Assembly: GCA_026826555.1 (NCBI GenBank)
Contig: JAKSZT010054324.1
Coordinates: 248,001 to 312,000 of the forward strand
Length of the DNA stretch: 64,000 bases
Reading direction: 5' to 3'
DNA from: Tolypeutes matacus
Lineage: Eukaryota; Chordata; Mammalia; Cingulata; Chlamyphoridae
Each line of letters starts with the position of its first letter. Position 1 is the first letter of the stretch. Made by a program: the position numbers and the translations under genes. Shown in pieces: positions 47,236 through 58,205 of this stretch. The notes under the pieces were generated by a model, which ran no database searches, was not told where the DNA came from, and worked only from the letters and a program-made list of their open reading frames with translations.

Positions 47236-47573
47236 AAGATTAAATGGGCATTTTTAGGGCATTGGGATTGTTCTGTATGATATTGCAATGATGGATACAT
47301 GCTATTATACATTTGTCAATACCTGTAAAACTGTACCACAAACAGTGTAAACCATAATGTAAACAATAGACTTTTGGTAGCAACAATGCTTCAATATTGG
47401 TTCATCAATTGTAACAAATGTACCACACTAATGTAAGATGTTATTAAAAGTGGAAAATGTGGGTGGTGGAGGGGGTGGGCTGTATGGGAATCCCCTATAC
47501 TTTTCATGTAACTTTTCTGTAATCTAAAACCTCTAAAAATAAAGTTAATTATTACAAAAGAAGATTAAATGGG
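47236..47573 (+). mobile_element. L1 3' UTR insertion with 13-bp TSD
   Basis: TSD aagattaaatggg (47,236-47,248 and 47,561-47,573) flanks a 312-bp, 5'-truncated L1 3' end: 'atattgcaatgatggatac', 'gtaaaccataatgtaaacaa', 'gtgggctgtatgggaatccc', 'ctctaaaaataaagtt'. Confidence 0.92.
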
Positions 47574-47941
47574 GTTTGAATAGATGAAAAGTTTAGGGTG
47601 TACTTATCATTTACTATTCAAATCAGGTCATTTGATTTTAGAGTGCAAGGAAACATTAAAATAATTATATTAATTTTCATAAGTACATTTAAATACAAAT
47701 AAATTGATTTTATCACACAAAATAGTCCTTTTCAAAACTATTCCAAAAAATGAAAATTGTTCTTAAAATAATACATATTTATGTAAGTATGTACATATGT
47801 CAGTATATTAAAGGAAAATTAAATTAATTACCTAAATTTATTGTTAATTTTCTGAATGTTAAAAATATAAGCATAATAATTATTTTTGATATACATTTAT
47901 GTACCTGTTTTCAGTTTCTTAACCATATTTGCCTGCTTTAG
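47574..47941. other. Unassigned AT-rich sequence
   Basis: No gene or repeat recognised. Confidence 0.4.
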
Positions 47942-48007
47942 TTTCCTGGATTGCTCAAGTAAATATCATGAAATAGGTCAGGTTATAAACAATGAAAATG
48001 GTTTTTC
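47942..48007 (-). mobile_element. MaLR LTR start, cut off
   Basis: tttagtttcctggattgctc, 'atcatgaaataggtcagg' and 'aacaatgaaaatgg' are the first 65 bases of an antisense MaLR LTR, which stops where LINE-1 sequence begins. The L1 insertion probably split it. Confidence 0.7.
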
Positions 48008-48299
48008 TATTTTTTTCTTTATTAGAGAAGTTGGGGTTTATAAAATAATCATGCATAAAATACAAGATCCCCATTAACCACCCTGTTATTAATATCATAA
48101 GCTGTTACAATTGATGCAAGCACATTTTTAAAATCGTACTATTAACTATAATCAATGGTTTAACTTAGAGTTCCATGCATTTTGTTTTTATTTATATTCC
48201 ATTACCATATATACAACCTAACATTTGCCCTTTTAACCATATTCAGATAGACATTTTAGTACTGTTAATTACATTCACAATATTGAGCTACCATCATCA

Positions 48300-49078
48300 C
48301 CATCTGTGGCAGTTTGATATTGGGTTTTTTTTTTTGTTTTTTTTTTAAAGATTTTATTTATTTATTCATTTATCCCCCCCTTGCTGCTTGCGCTTGCTGG
48401 GTCAGCTAACCACGCCGTGCGGGCAGGCTTGCCTTCACCAGGAGGCCCCGGGAACCGAACCCGGGGCCTCCCATATGGTAAACGGGAGCCCTACTGAGTG
48501 AGCCACAGCCGCTTCCCTTGATATTGTTTTTGAATTCCAAAAATAGATATTGGATTATGTTTGTAAACTGGTTTGTTCTGTTGGGCATATTAGATTATAT
48601 TGGATTCAGAGGTTTGACTTTTACTTGATTAAATTATGGTTGAAGCTTTGATTGGGCCACATCAGTAGGACAGAGAAAGTGCACCACAGAAAAGGGAGTT
48701 TGGAGTTTTGATCCTGGAGCCTGGGAAGTAAACACATAGAGAGGCAGATATGTGAGGAAGGAGAGAAGGCTCAAGTGGACACAGCAGAGACACCGGGAAG
48801 AGCTGTTTGCCTGACAGTCTACAACTGGCCTTGTGGAAAGAGCAGAGGAGCTGAGCCTGGAGAGAAACGAGCCTTGGGAAGAGAGGAACCCAGGAAGCCT
48901 TATCCCTTGCAGACATCGGCAGACATCTTGCTCCAACATGTGGCAACAGACTTTGGTGAGGGAAGTAACTTTATGCTTTATGGCCTGGTATTTGTGGGCT
49001 TTTACCTCAAATAAATACCCTTTATAAAAGCCTACAGAATTTTGCATAAGAACCCCTTTGGCTGACTAATACACCATC
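48300..49078 (+). mobile_element. MaLR solo LTR with exact TSD and nested SINE
   Basis: LTR 48,305-49,073 (tgtggcagtttgatattg ... ttggctgactaataca) is flanked by ccatc at 48,300-48,304 and 49,074-49,078. 'acctcaaataaataccc' holds the AATAAA signal. It lies within the older L1. The overlapping frames at 48,634-49,047 on both strands are noncoding LTR sequence. Confidence 0.92.
48314..48526 (-). mobile_element. Long-type DAS-SINE (minus), TSD ttgatattg
   Basis: TSD ttgatattg at 48,314-48,322 and 48,518-48,526. On the minus strand it reads ggaagcggctgtggctcact ... ccgggttcggttcccgggg, then a chimeric body (ctgacccagcaagcgcaagc) and an A-rich tail. The chain is SINE into LTR into L1, giving three ordered insertion events. 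Confidence 0.93.
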
Positions 49079-50234
49079 CATTACCAAAACACTTCCATCA
49101 TTCCCAATAGAAATGCTGTGCATTTTAAGTTTTTTCAGATTCTCTATTCCTGACTCCATCCCCTGTTAACCTGTATTCTAGATACTGATTTTATGAAGTT
49201 CCTTATTCTAATTATTTCATATAAGTGAGATCATACAATATTTGTTTCTTTGTGTCTGCTATATTTCATTAATATGATGTCTTCAAAGTTCATCCATGTT
49301 GTCACATCAATGTGCAAATATCTGTTTGAGTCCCTACTTTCAGTTCTTTTGGTTATATATCTGGTAATGGGATTGCCAGGTCATATTGTAATTTTATACT
49401 TAACTTCTGAGGAACTGCCAGTCTTTCACAGTTGTTGCATCATTTTACATTGTTACCAGCAATGAATGAATGTTCCTATTTCTCCACATCTTCTCCAACA
49501 CTTGTTATTTTTCATTTCTCTAAATAGGAGCCGCTCTAATGGGTGTGAAATGGTATCTCATTGTGCTTTGATTTGCATTTCCTGATGGCTAAGAATGTTG
49601 ACTATATTTTCGGGTATTTTCTAGACATTTGTATATCTTCTTTGGAAAGATGTCCATTCAGGTTTTGCCCATATTTTAATTGGGTCGTTTCTCTTTTTGT
49701 TAAGATGAAGGATTTTTTTAATATAGTCTGTAAACCTTAAACCTTTATTGGATATGTAGTTTCCAAATATTTTCTCACATTGTGTACCTTGTCATTTTAC
49801 TTTCATGATAAAGTCCTCTGAGGAACAAAACTTTTTACTTTTGTTGAGGTCCCATTTATTGATTTTTTCTTTTGTTGCTTGTGGTTTGGGTATAAGGTCT
49901 AAGAAATGATTACCTACCACAAGGTCCTGAAGATGCTTTCCTATGTTTCCTTCCAGTAGTTTGACAGTTCTGGCTCTTATATTGAGATCTTTGATTCATT
50001 TTGAGTTGGTTTTTGTATAAGGTATGTAGTAGGAATCTCTTTTTTTTTATTGGAGATACAGATTTTAAAGCACCATTTGTTGAAGAGACCATTCTTTCCC
50101 AATTGAGTGGTCTTTAAAAGTCAGTTGGTCATAAATATGAGGGCTGATTTATAAGCTCTCACATCAATTTCATTAGTCTCTATGGCTGTCATTGTGTCAG
50201 TATTATGCTATTTTGATTACTGTTGTTTATAATA

Positions 50235-51960
50235 CATTTTTTATTTTAATTTTTTAAACATACTGAAATTAAATAAATGTTACATAAAATAATATAGGAG
50301 GTTCCCACAGACCCTGCTCCCCACATCTCCCACACTTTCCTTCATTTCAATTGATGAACACATTTTGGAGCATTGCCACTAAGCATGGATTAGGGTTTAC
50401 ATTGTAGTTTACACTCTCTCCCACCCAATTCTGTAGGTTATGGCAAGGTATATAATGGCCTGTATCTGTCATTGCAATGTCATTCAGGACAATTCCCAAG
50501 TCCTGAAAATTCTTCTGTATTACACCTGTTTTTCCCTCTCCTTGCCCTCAGAACCTTCAGTGGCCACTGCCTCTACATCAATGATATAATTACTTCCATT
50601 GCTAGAATCAAAATAAGACTATAGTAGAATAACACCAAGTCTACTTTAGTCCATAGTTCTTTCCCCAATCCTGAAGATTCTGAGATGGTGATGTCCACTC
50701 CACCTCCAATTGAGAGGAGGCCTCAATCCCATAGGGCTGACGGATGGAGCTCTTTTGCTTGCAGTTGTCAACTCTCTCAGTTTCTTGGTATGGTGGTTGT
50801 CCATCATCACTTCCTTGTTAGTTGTCGTGGGTGAGACCAATGAACTGGAGAATAGGTGTGGCAACTCTGTTGAGATTCAGGGCCCAGCTGGCATATGGAC
50901 AGACCAAAGATTTAAGTATTTTGGATGTACATCTATCAACTCTCGTACTAAATATAGGTTCAAATAGAAGGACAGAACAGCCATGTGTATGGAAACCACA
51001 ACTAAGTCCAACTCTGTCACACTGGGGAGCATAAATTCCAAAGTAAGGCCCACTGGCAAGGTACTGAACTCCTGAGCTATCTGCCCTGACTATAGTTTCT
51101 GGATGTCTCCAGAGCCCTCAGGAGCTTTGCCAGTTGGGGTAGTATCTACTTTGGCAGTCAATGAGATCCTGCTGAGACGTGCATAAATATAACCTCTGGA
51201 ATGATCCCCCAACCCACTTTGAAGTCTCTTAGCCATATAAACTCATTTGTCTTTACCTTTTCTCCCTTTTGGTCAAGGTGTTTTTCCAGTTGCATTGCTA
51301 GTTGATGCTTGGTAGTAATCCCTAGGTGCCAGGGAGGCTTATTCCTGGGGGTCATGTCCCTCACTGGGGTGAAGGTAATGTATTTATATGCTGAGTATTG
51401 CTTAGAGAATGGCCACATTTGGGCAACAAGGAGGCTCCCAGGAGGCAATTCTTGGGCATCCTATAATACTAGGCTAAGTTTCCATTTCAAGAGTAAAGGT
51501 TCATAAGCACAGTCATCAATACCAAGGGCCCATCAATGAACATCCTTCTTCACTAGTCATTGCCCCTGTACTCAGGGGATTCTTAGTATTCCATTAGGGA
51601 ATGTGGCAGAGCTCCCCAGGATGGGAATTTGATATTCCTTTGGTTATTATGTGAATCTCCACCCACTTTGACAATGCCCCATGAACACTTGAAGACATTT
51701 AGATGGCTTATATGTATGACCAGGTGAGCTTCCTCCCATGTATCCCCCATCACTGACACCCCACACCAGCAGTCCTTGCTTGCCACAGTTGTAACCCTTC
51801 TGTGATCCAGAACTTCTTCAAGAATAAAGCCAATAAAATGGCCAAATGCAATTAATAAGAAAATGAAATAATAATGATAGTTTTTAAAATAAGAAATAAA
51901 ATACAAAAAATTTAAAAAGATAAAAATAAAAGAAAATTTGGGATTTTAAAATATTTTTTA

Positions 51961-51995
<35 letters not shown>

Positions 51996-53150
51996 TTTTG
52001 CCTTTCATCACTATAAGACCTTTTGTCCTTAGTGTAGAGTTACATTTTCTTCCACTTCTTCCCCCAATGGCTTACTTTTTTCATTTTGTCTTCAAATAAG
52101 TTTTAGGTTATGAAAAATCACATACCAAATACAGGGTACTCCCATATACCCAACACCTTTTCCCCATTCCCCTATTAATAACATTGTATATGTGAATGGT
52201 ACATTTGTTACAACTGATGTACAAATTTTGAAACATAGCTACTAACCATGGTCAATGGTTTATATTATGATTTACATTTTGGGCCATACACTTTTATAAA
52301 TTTTGATGCAATTCAACATGGCCTGTATCCATCATAGCAAGATCATTTAGAACACTTCCATCACCCGCAAAATACCCCCTGTTTCCATCTATTACATTCC
52401 TCCCTTCCTCTCCCCTCAGGAATTTACAGCAACCACCAGGCTTCACTCCTTGAAGGACAAGATTCATAGTTACTTGCAACTATACTGAGGGCTTGACACA
52501 CTGGTCTGCCCTCCCTTATTAGGCACTGCCTATGCTCTCAAGAGACTCCTGCTCCTTTATTTGAGAACAAAGCAGCCCTCCCCAGGATGTGATTCCACCA
52601 CCTTCCCACTCATTATGTGGGTCTCCACCCACTGATATAACACACTATGACAAGATGAACACTCACACAAACTCTAGAAGCCAGCCCCAGGTGTGCCCTG
52701 TCCCAAATGGCCCCATATCCAACATCCTAAACCTGTAACTGCCACTTGCCATATTGCCAAAAGAGCATTCCCAACTTTGTAGTTTCAGCCATGTACCCAC
52801 CAATCCCCAGTGTTCACCTGCTCCCTCCCTCAATGCTCCCCCCAGTTCCATGGAAAGTCCAACCCACCATCCCCACCCTAGACCTCTGGCAAACCAGCAC
52901 CACCCAACCCAATAGTATCACTGCACCACTGTCATTCTCCTTCACTACACAACTACACACTTCCACCTTATCATAGATTTTGCCCATATAGACATTGGCT
53001 CAAAACTTTCTTCTCCCTTTCTATTTCCTGTAAACCTATCTTCCAGACTCTAGCTCTGTAAGTCTGCTCATTTTGCTTAAATCATATCAGGAAAGTCATG
53101 TAATATTTTTCCTTCTGTGCCTGGCTTGCTTCACTCAACATAAGGTCTTC
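50235..53150 (-). other. L1 copy B/C long 3' UTR
   Basis: About 2.9 kb, collinear with 15,215-18,110, including the duplicated segment (50,280-50,590 and 52,090-52,440: 'ttcccatatacccaac', 'acatttgttacaactgat', 'aaccatggtcaatggttt'). A 30-base T run sits at 51,963-51,992. Confidence 0.8.
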
Positions 53151-53707
53151 AAGATTCATCCATTTTATCCCATCTTAGTACTGCATTCCTCCTTACCACT
53201 AAGTAATATTCCATTGTATGTGTATAGCACAATTTGTTTAACCATTCATCTGTTGAAGGGCATTTGGGTTGCTTCCAACTTTTGGCAATAGTGAATAATG
53301 CTGCTATGGTCATTGGTGTGCATATATCTGCTCAAGTCCTTGCTTTCAGTTCTTATGGGTATATATCCAGCAGTGGAATCCTGAATCATATGGCAGTTCT
53401 ACAGTTAGTTTTCTGAGGAACTGCCATACTGTCTACAATGACTGTACCATTCTACATTCCCTCCTACAGTGATGGGGGTTCCCATTCCTCCACATCCTCT
53501 CCAACACTTGTAGTCTAATGGGTGTAAAGTGATATCTCATTGTAGTTTTTTTTTTTTTTTAATTTTCATTTTTTTCTTTTTAATATTATTTCATTGATTA
53601 ATACAGAGTTTCCAGAGTCATAGCTTATGTACTAAATTCACCTGAATGTGTTTTTTATTCAAAGGTTGTTGCTCAGCATAGGGTTTTAAAGAAACTTAAT
53701 TAACCAT

Positions 53708-54275
53708 TGTTTTAGTTTGTTAAAAGCTGCCAATGCAAAATACTGGAAATAGGTTGGCTTTTATAATGGGAATTTCACAATGAGGCTGTGAAGGTGTCCA
53801 AATCAAGGCATCACCTACAGACCCTTTCTCACTAAGCGGCAACTGTGAACAACCAAGCACAAGGAGGTGTGATTTAAAGTCTCCTTCTCTCAGAGCTACA
53901 GCTATGGGTGATAAGGCACATGTCAGGACACAATCCTGTCTGCTCCTCTCTCCCCTCTCTTCTGGACCTTGTGTCTTCAAGCCTCAAGCTGCTCTGTGGG
54001 CTTAGGCTCTTGGGAACCCCTTTCAAAGCCCCTGTGTCCCGCTGATTCCAGGCAGCCTTCTTTTAGTGTCTTTGCCCCTTTTTTCTTATGTGTCTCTGCT
54101 TTCAGACCACTTCTAAAGGACTCCTGCAAGAGAGCCAAGACCCAATCTGAGTCATGCAACCCAATCAAAGGCCCTTAACCTAAGTGATCCAATCAAAAGT
54201 GTCCCAAACCCACATAAATGGATTAGCCCCAAGGACATGAATTTCTGGGGATCCACCCAGCTCCAAACTATCACA
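53708..54275 (-). mobile_element. MaLR LTR in the retroposed insert
   Basis: Starts tgttttagtttgttaaaagc and ends ..ctccaaactatcaca, antisense; internal phrases are 'actggaaataggttggcttt', 'aatcaaggcatcacc' and 'aaggacatgaatttctgggg'. The TSD is not clear (accat/gctat). The frames inside are noncoding. Confidence 0.82.
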
Positions 54276-54642
54276 GCTATCAATAAATTCAAATCAATAA
54301 AATTCATTTAAAAATATGTATGCCTGTCTTCTCTTCAAAATCTTCTTGTGGGGTATATTTGGATATACATTTTCATAAGGCAACAACAGATAAAGCTGAG
54401 TAGTGGCAGATGCTCATGGAGAGCAGTTTGTTCCCTTTCCAAAGGTCATATTCCCACCACCCCTTAAATGTCTTCACTCATTTATCTGCCTGGCCTCTGT
54501 ACATATTTGAGGTTGAGTAAACAGCAATAGGATACTCAGTATAATATATAATAATAGCAGTGATAGAAGGTGACCTTGTTTTGTCCCTGGATCTAGTGCT
54601 TCTTTAACAGATATTTGACATTTTCTGTTTCTATAAAATAAC

Positions 54643-55030
54643 TATTTTAGTTTCCCAGATGGTAAAACAATTACCATACAATGGATTGGCTTAACAACAG
54701 GAATTTTTGGCTTAGTTTCAGAGGCTAGAAGGCCTGCTACCTCTTTCTGACTGGCAAATGATCTTTGGTGTTCCCTGGCTTTTCCATCACATGGCAATGA
54801 GCATGGTGGCATCTTCTTTCTTTTCCGTGTTTGTTGACTTATAGTTTCTGGCTGCCTCCTGCAGTTTCTTTGTGTTCAATTTCCTTTGCTTATAAGAACT
54901 TTAATCATGTTGGATTAAGGTCCGCCCTTGTGCAGCTTGTGCACAACTTAACTTCTTCAAAGGTCTTATTTATAAGTGGCTTCACACCCACAGGCCAAGG
55001 AGACATTTTTTCAATCCCTAACAATACACT
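54643..55030 (-). mobile_element. Second MaLR LTR in the insert
   Basis: Reads tattttagtttcccagatgg, 'accatacaatggattggctt', 'ccatcacatggcaatgagc' and 'gtggcttcacacccacagg', antisense. Both ends are eroded. Confidence 0.72.
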
Positions 55031-55236
55031 TTTATCAAGTTAAATGATTTCAATTTTATTTTTTAGTTTATCTGAATCATAATTCAGATAAAGTTTTATC
55101 AAATCCCATTTTGTCATCTTGGAATATTATATATACATATATATGTATATATTGCAAAATTATTAACAGAGTTTATTAACAGAAAATTCTGGTAACAGAA
55201 ATCAATAACCAAAGGTTGTATCAAAAAATCAAAGTG

Positions 55237-55440
55237 TAGGGAACAAATGTGACTCAAGCAGTTGAACACCTGGTTTCCACAGGAGAGGTCCCGGGTTCAG
55301 TCTCTGGTGCCTCCTAAAAACACACACAAAAAACAACAACAAACAAACAAATGAAATAACCAGGTCAGGGGAGCTGATGTGGCTCAGTGGTTGAGCACAG
55401 GTTTCCCACATAAAGGTCCGGATTCAATCCCCAGCATTAG
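55237..55440 (+). mobile_element. DAS-SINE dimer
   Basis: Monomer 1 (55,237-55,320) starts agggaacaaatgtgactcaa, with B box gggttcagtctct and an A-rich linker. Monomer 2 (55,374-55,440) starts ggggagctgatgtggctcag, with B box ggattcaatcccc. Dimeric DAS forms are known. The right end overlaps the 3' end of the OR pseudogene. Confidence 0.88.
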
Positions 55441-56369
55441 TACCAAACAAAGCCTCTTGTTTCATCCAAAGATTCCTCATGGCATTTTTCAACCCTGCAT
55501 TCCTCAGAGTGTATATTAAGGGATTTAATATGGGTTCTACAATGGTGAAGATCACCACCATTGCCTTGTCTATGGGGTAAGTGGCCACAGGCCTCATGTA
55601 CAAGAAGATACATGGCACAAAGAACAAGGCAAGTACCATAAGGTGGGAGCCACAGGTGGAGAGGGCTTTACACCATCCTTCAGAGCTGCAAGATTTCAGG
55701 GAGAAGAGGACGACCACACAGGAGGTAAGGAGCACAGAGAAGATAGTCGCACACATTACCCCACTGAGGATAACAAGGAGGCCCAGGATGTGGGTGTCCA
55801 TGCAGGCCAGTTTCAACAATGGAAACAAATCACATATAAAGTGATCAATGCTATTTGGCCAGAGAAGGATATTTGGTACATAAACAGGAGCTGTATCATT
55901 GTGTGCATAGATCTCCCCACACAGGCCAATCTGAGCAGCAGGCAGCACAACTCGAGGACTCATGATGGTCTGGTATTGCAGGGGATTACATATAGCCACA
56001 TAGCAGTCATAGGCCACGGCGATGAGAAGGATGACACCACACTATCGAAGAAATGTTCTGCAAAGAGCTGGGTCTTGCAGCCTTCCAGGGAGAGGGTAGT
56101 GCTCTCAGAGAGGGAGTCCACAATCATTTTGGGGGCAATGATGGAAGAATAGGTGAGATCCATGAGGGAAAAGCAAAAAAAGGAAAAAATATATAGGTGA
56201 TCTAATACTCTGACTTGTGATCATGGTTACCATAATGAGCAAGTTTCCCATCACTGTGGCCACATATATGATTGGAAACACAGCAGAGAATATTTTCTGC
56301 AGCTCTGCAACTCTGCATTCTTTGTAATATTGAAAGAATGAATTCTATCACATTGTTTTGATTTCCTGT
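55424..56369 (-). pseudogene. Olfactory receptor pseudogene (family 4-like)
   Basis: Seven-transmembrane odorant receptor, class II, most like OR family 4. The longest frame (56,017-55,424) begins [12 protein letters not shown] (TM3 end; the usual MAYDRYVAIC has Cys for Arg). It has [13 protein letters not shown] (loop 2), STCGSHLM (TM6) and [17 protein letters not shown] (TM7). Upstream, other frames carry EFILS, a TM1 [13 protein letters not shown] and the loop [13 protein letters not shown]. At least two frameshifts (near 56,180 in a T run and near 56,035) and a lost start codon (ACA at 56,369 where ATG is expected before GNQNN) show it is dead. The stop and last residues are supplied by a DAS-SINE. 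Its place inside a TSD-flanked insert suggests a retroposed copy. Confidence 0.9.
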
Positions 56370-56654
56370 TTATCAAGTACTAATATGAGCTCCATATGAG
56401 GGTTGGAAAACCTTGCACTTCCAGTTCAGTCTGGAATCACAGCCATCAGTACCCTTCATGATATTCCCCTTGTCTCTCCACAGCAGGTCAGGGAGGAATG
56501 ATTTTTTCAAAACGCTGGATATTGATTTTGATACATTTCTTCTATTTTCTCTGACTTCTAAGTTGTATCATCTATCATTTCATATGTCAGTGTTTCCTCT
56601 TCTGCTATTTCAGTTGATGGTATGCCAGCTTTGTATTCTTGCTCTTCAAGTTTA

Positions 56655-56928
56655 AAAAGTCCGCCGCTGCCAGGCACTTAGCGCCTTCCCCCGCCCGCTC
56701 TGTGCCGCCCCCCAGCCGCCAGCTATCTTCGCCCAGCTTCAGAGAGGGCGGGTGGCTCAACCGCCCGGTCCGCGGGAGGAAGGAGCCTCCGCCCGGGGTC
56801 CCCATGCCGCGCGGGGGGGGGCCCCCCCCCCCCCCCCGACTAGGGCGACGGGGTCTGGCTTTAGGAGCGCCGGCCGCCGCCCCCTACCTGATGCCCACCC
56901 AGACTGTCCGAGGCGGTGGCACGGTGGC
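56655..56928 (-). other. CpG-rich segment, 5' end of the insert
   Basis: About 270 bp at roughly 70% or more GC with many CpGs, in a window near 37% GC. It has G9 then C16 at 56,813-56,837. It abuts the right TSD, so it is the 5' end of the retroposed molecule. The base composition is that of a first exon or promoter of a CpG-island gene. A CAG/GTAGGG string (minus strand, near 56,890) resembles a splice donor. The source gene is not recognised. The 119-codon plus-strand frame is a composition artefact. Confidence 0.6.
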
Positions 56929-58205
56929 TCTCATTGTAGTTTTGATTTGCATTTCCCTAATAGTTAGGGGTGTCGAGCAACTTTTCTTGTATTTTTAAGC
57001 TATTTGTATTTCTTCTTTGGAGAAGTGTCTATAAAAAACACTTCCCCATTGGAAAAAAAAAAAAAAAAAGAAAGGATTATTTGTCTTTTTATATTTTAGG
57101 TGTAGGATTTCTTTATATATGCTGGATATTATGCCCTTATCAGATATATGGTTACCAAATATTTTCTCCAATTTAGTAGGCTGCCTTTTACTTTCTAGAC
57201 AAACTCCATTGAGATGCAAAAGGTTTTAATTTTGAGGAGGTCCCACTTATATATTTTTTCTTTTGTTGCTTGGGCATTGGCTATAAAGTTCATGAAATCA
57301 TTTTCTACTACAAAATCCTGTAGATGCTTCCCCACATTATCTTCCAAGGTCTTTATGGTCTTGACTCTTATATTTAGATCTCTGATCCATCTTGAGTTAA
57401 CTTTTGTATAAGGTGTGAGATGGTGTTCCTCTCTCAATCTTTTGGCTGTGGATATCCAGTTCTCCAAGCACCATTTGTTGAAGAGGCCATTCTCTCCCAG
57501 TAAAAATGGGCTTGTGGCCTTGTCAAATATCAGTTGACTGTATATATGAGGATCTATACTAGAGCTCTCAATTCTGTTCCATTGGTCAGTATGTCTAGCT
57601 TTGTGTCAATACCATACAGTTTTGACTACTGTAAATGTGTAGGATGTTTTAATGTCAGGTAGTTTGATTCTTCCAATTTCAATTTTCTTTTTCAATAAGT
57701 CTTTGGCTATTAGGGGCCTCTTGCCCTTCCAAATAAATTTCATAGTTTTCCAATTCAGTAAAAAAAAAGTGCAGTGGTGATTTTTATTGGGATTGCATTA
57801 AATCTGTAGATCAGTTTGGGTAGGGTAAACATCTTGATGATATTTAGTCCTCCTCTCCATGAACAGGGAATAGTCTTCTATTTATTTAAGTCTTTGATTT
57901 CTTTTAACAGTGTTGTGCAGTTTTCTGCATTTAAGTCACTTACATCTTTAGTTAAATTTATTCCTAGGTATTTGATTCTTTTAGTTCCTGTTGTAAATGG
58001 TATTTTTTCCTGATTTCCTCCTCAGATTGCTCATTATTGGTTTATAGAAATTCTACTGATTTTTGCGCATTGATCTTAAAACCTGCAACTTTACTGAAGT
58101 CATTTATAAGCTCTAGAAGCTTTGTTGTAGATTTCTCAGGGCTTTCTATTATAGGATCATGTCATCTGCAAATAGTGAAATTTTTAATTCTTCCTTTCCA
58201 ATTTG

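Larger units (their letters stand above)
48005..50234 (-). mobile_element. Older LINE-1, 3' part (minus)
   Basis: 3' UTR (48,010-48,300) and the ORF2 C-terminal half (49,074-50,234), antisense. Examples are 'gttcatccatgttgtcacat', 'ggtaatgggattgccaggtc', 'atgggtgtgaaatggtatct' and 'ttgttgaggtcccatttatt'. It is more diverged than copies A, B/C and D and has a different 3' UTR. It is interrupted by a MaLR LTR. Confidence 0.85.
53535..56943 (-). mobile_element. 3.38-kb retroposed insertion (TSD, poly(A), OR pseudogene)
   Basis: Perfect 15-bp TSD tctcattgtagtttt at 53,535-53,549 and 56,929-56,943. The insert's plus-strand left edge is a T run, the complement of a poly(A) tail, and the target ends in TTTT/G, close to the L1 endonuclease consensus. 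On the minus strand the insert runs: CpG-rich head (56,928-56,655), about 285 bp of AT-rich sequence, olfactory receptor pseudogene (56,369-55,424), then about 1.85 kb containing a DAS-SINE dimer and two MaLR LTRs, then poly(A). I interpret it as an L1-mobilised long transcript that included an OR locus. Whether the SINEs and LTRs came with it or arrived later is not decided. Confidence 0.85.

Noticed and set aside
56639..56998. 119-codon plus-strand frame rich in P, G and R
   Set aside because: It runs across the CpG-rich head, the TSD and into antisense L1, so it cannot be one gene; it is a composition effect.
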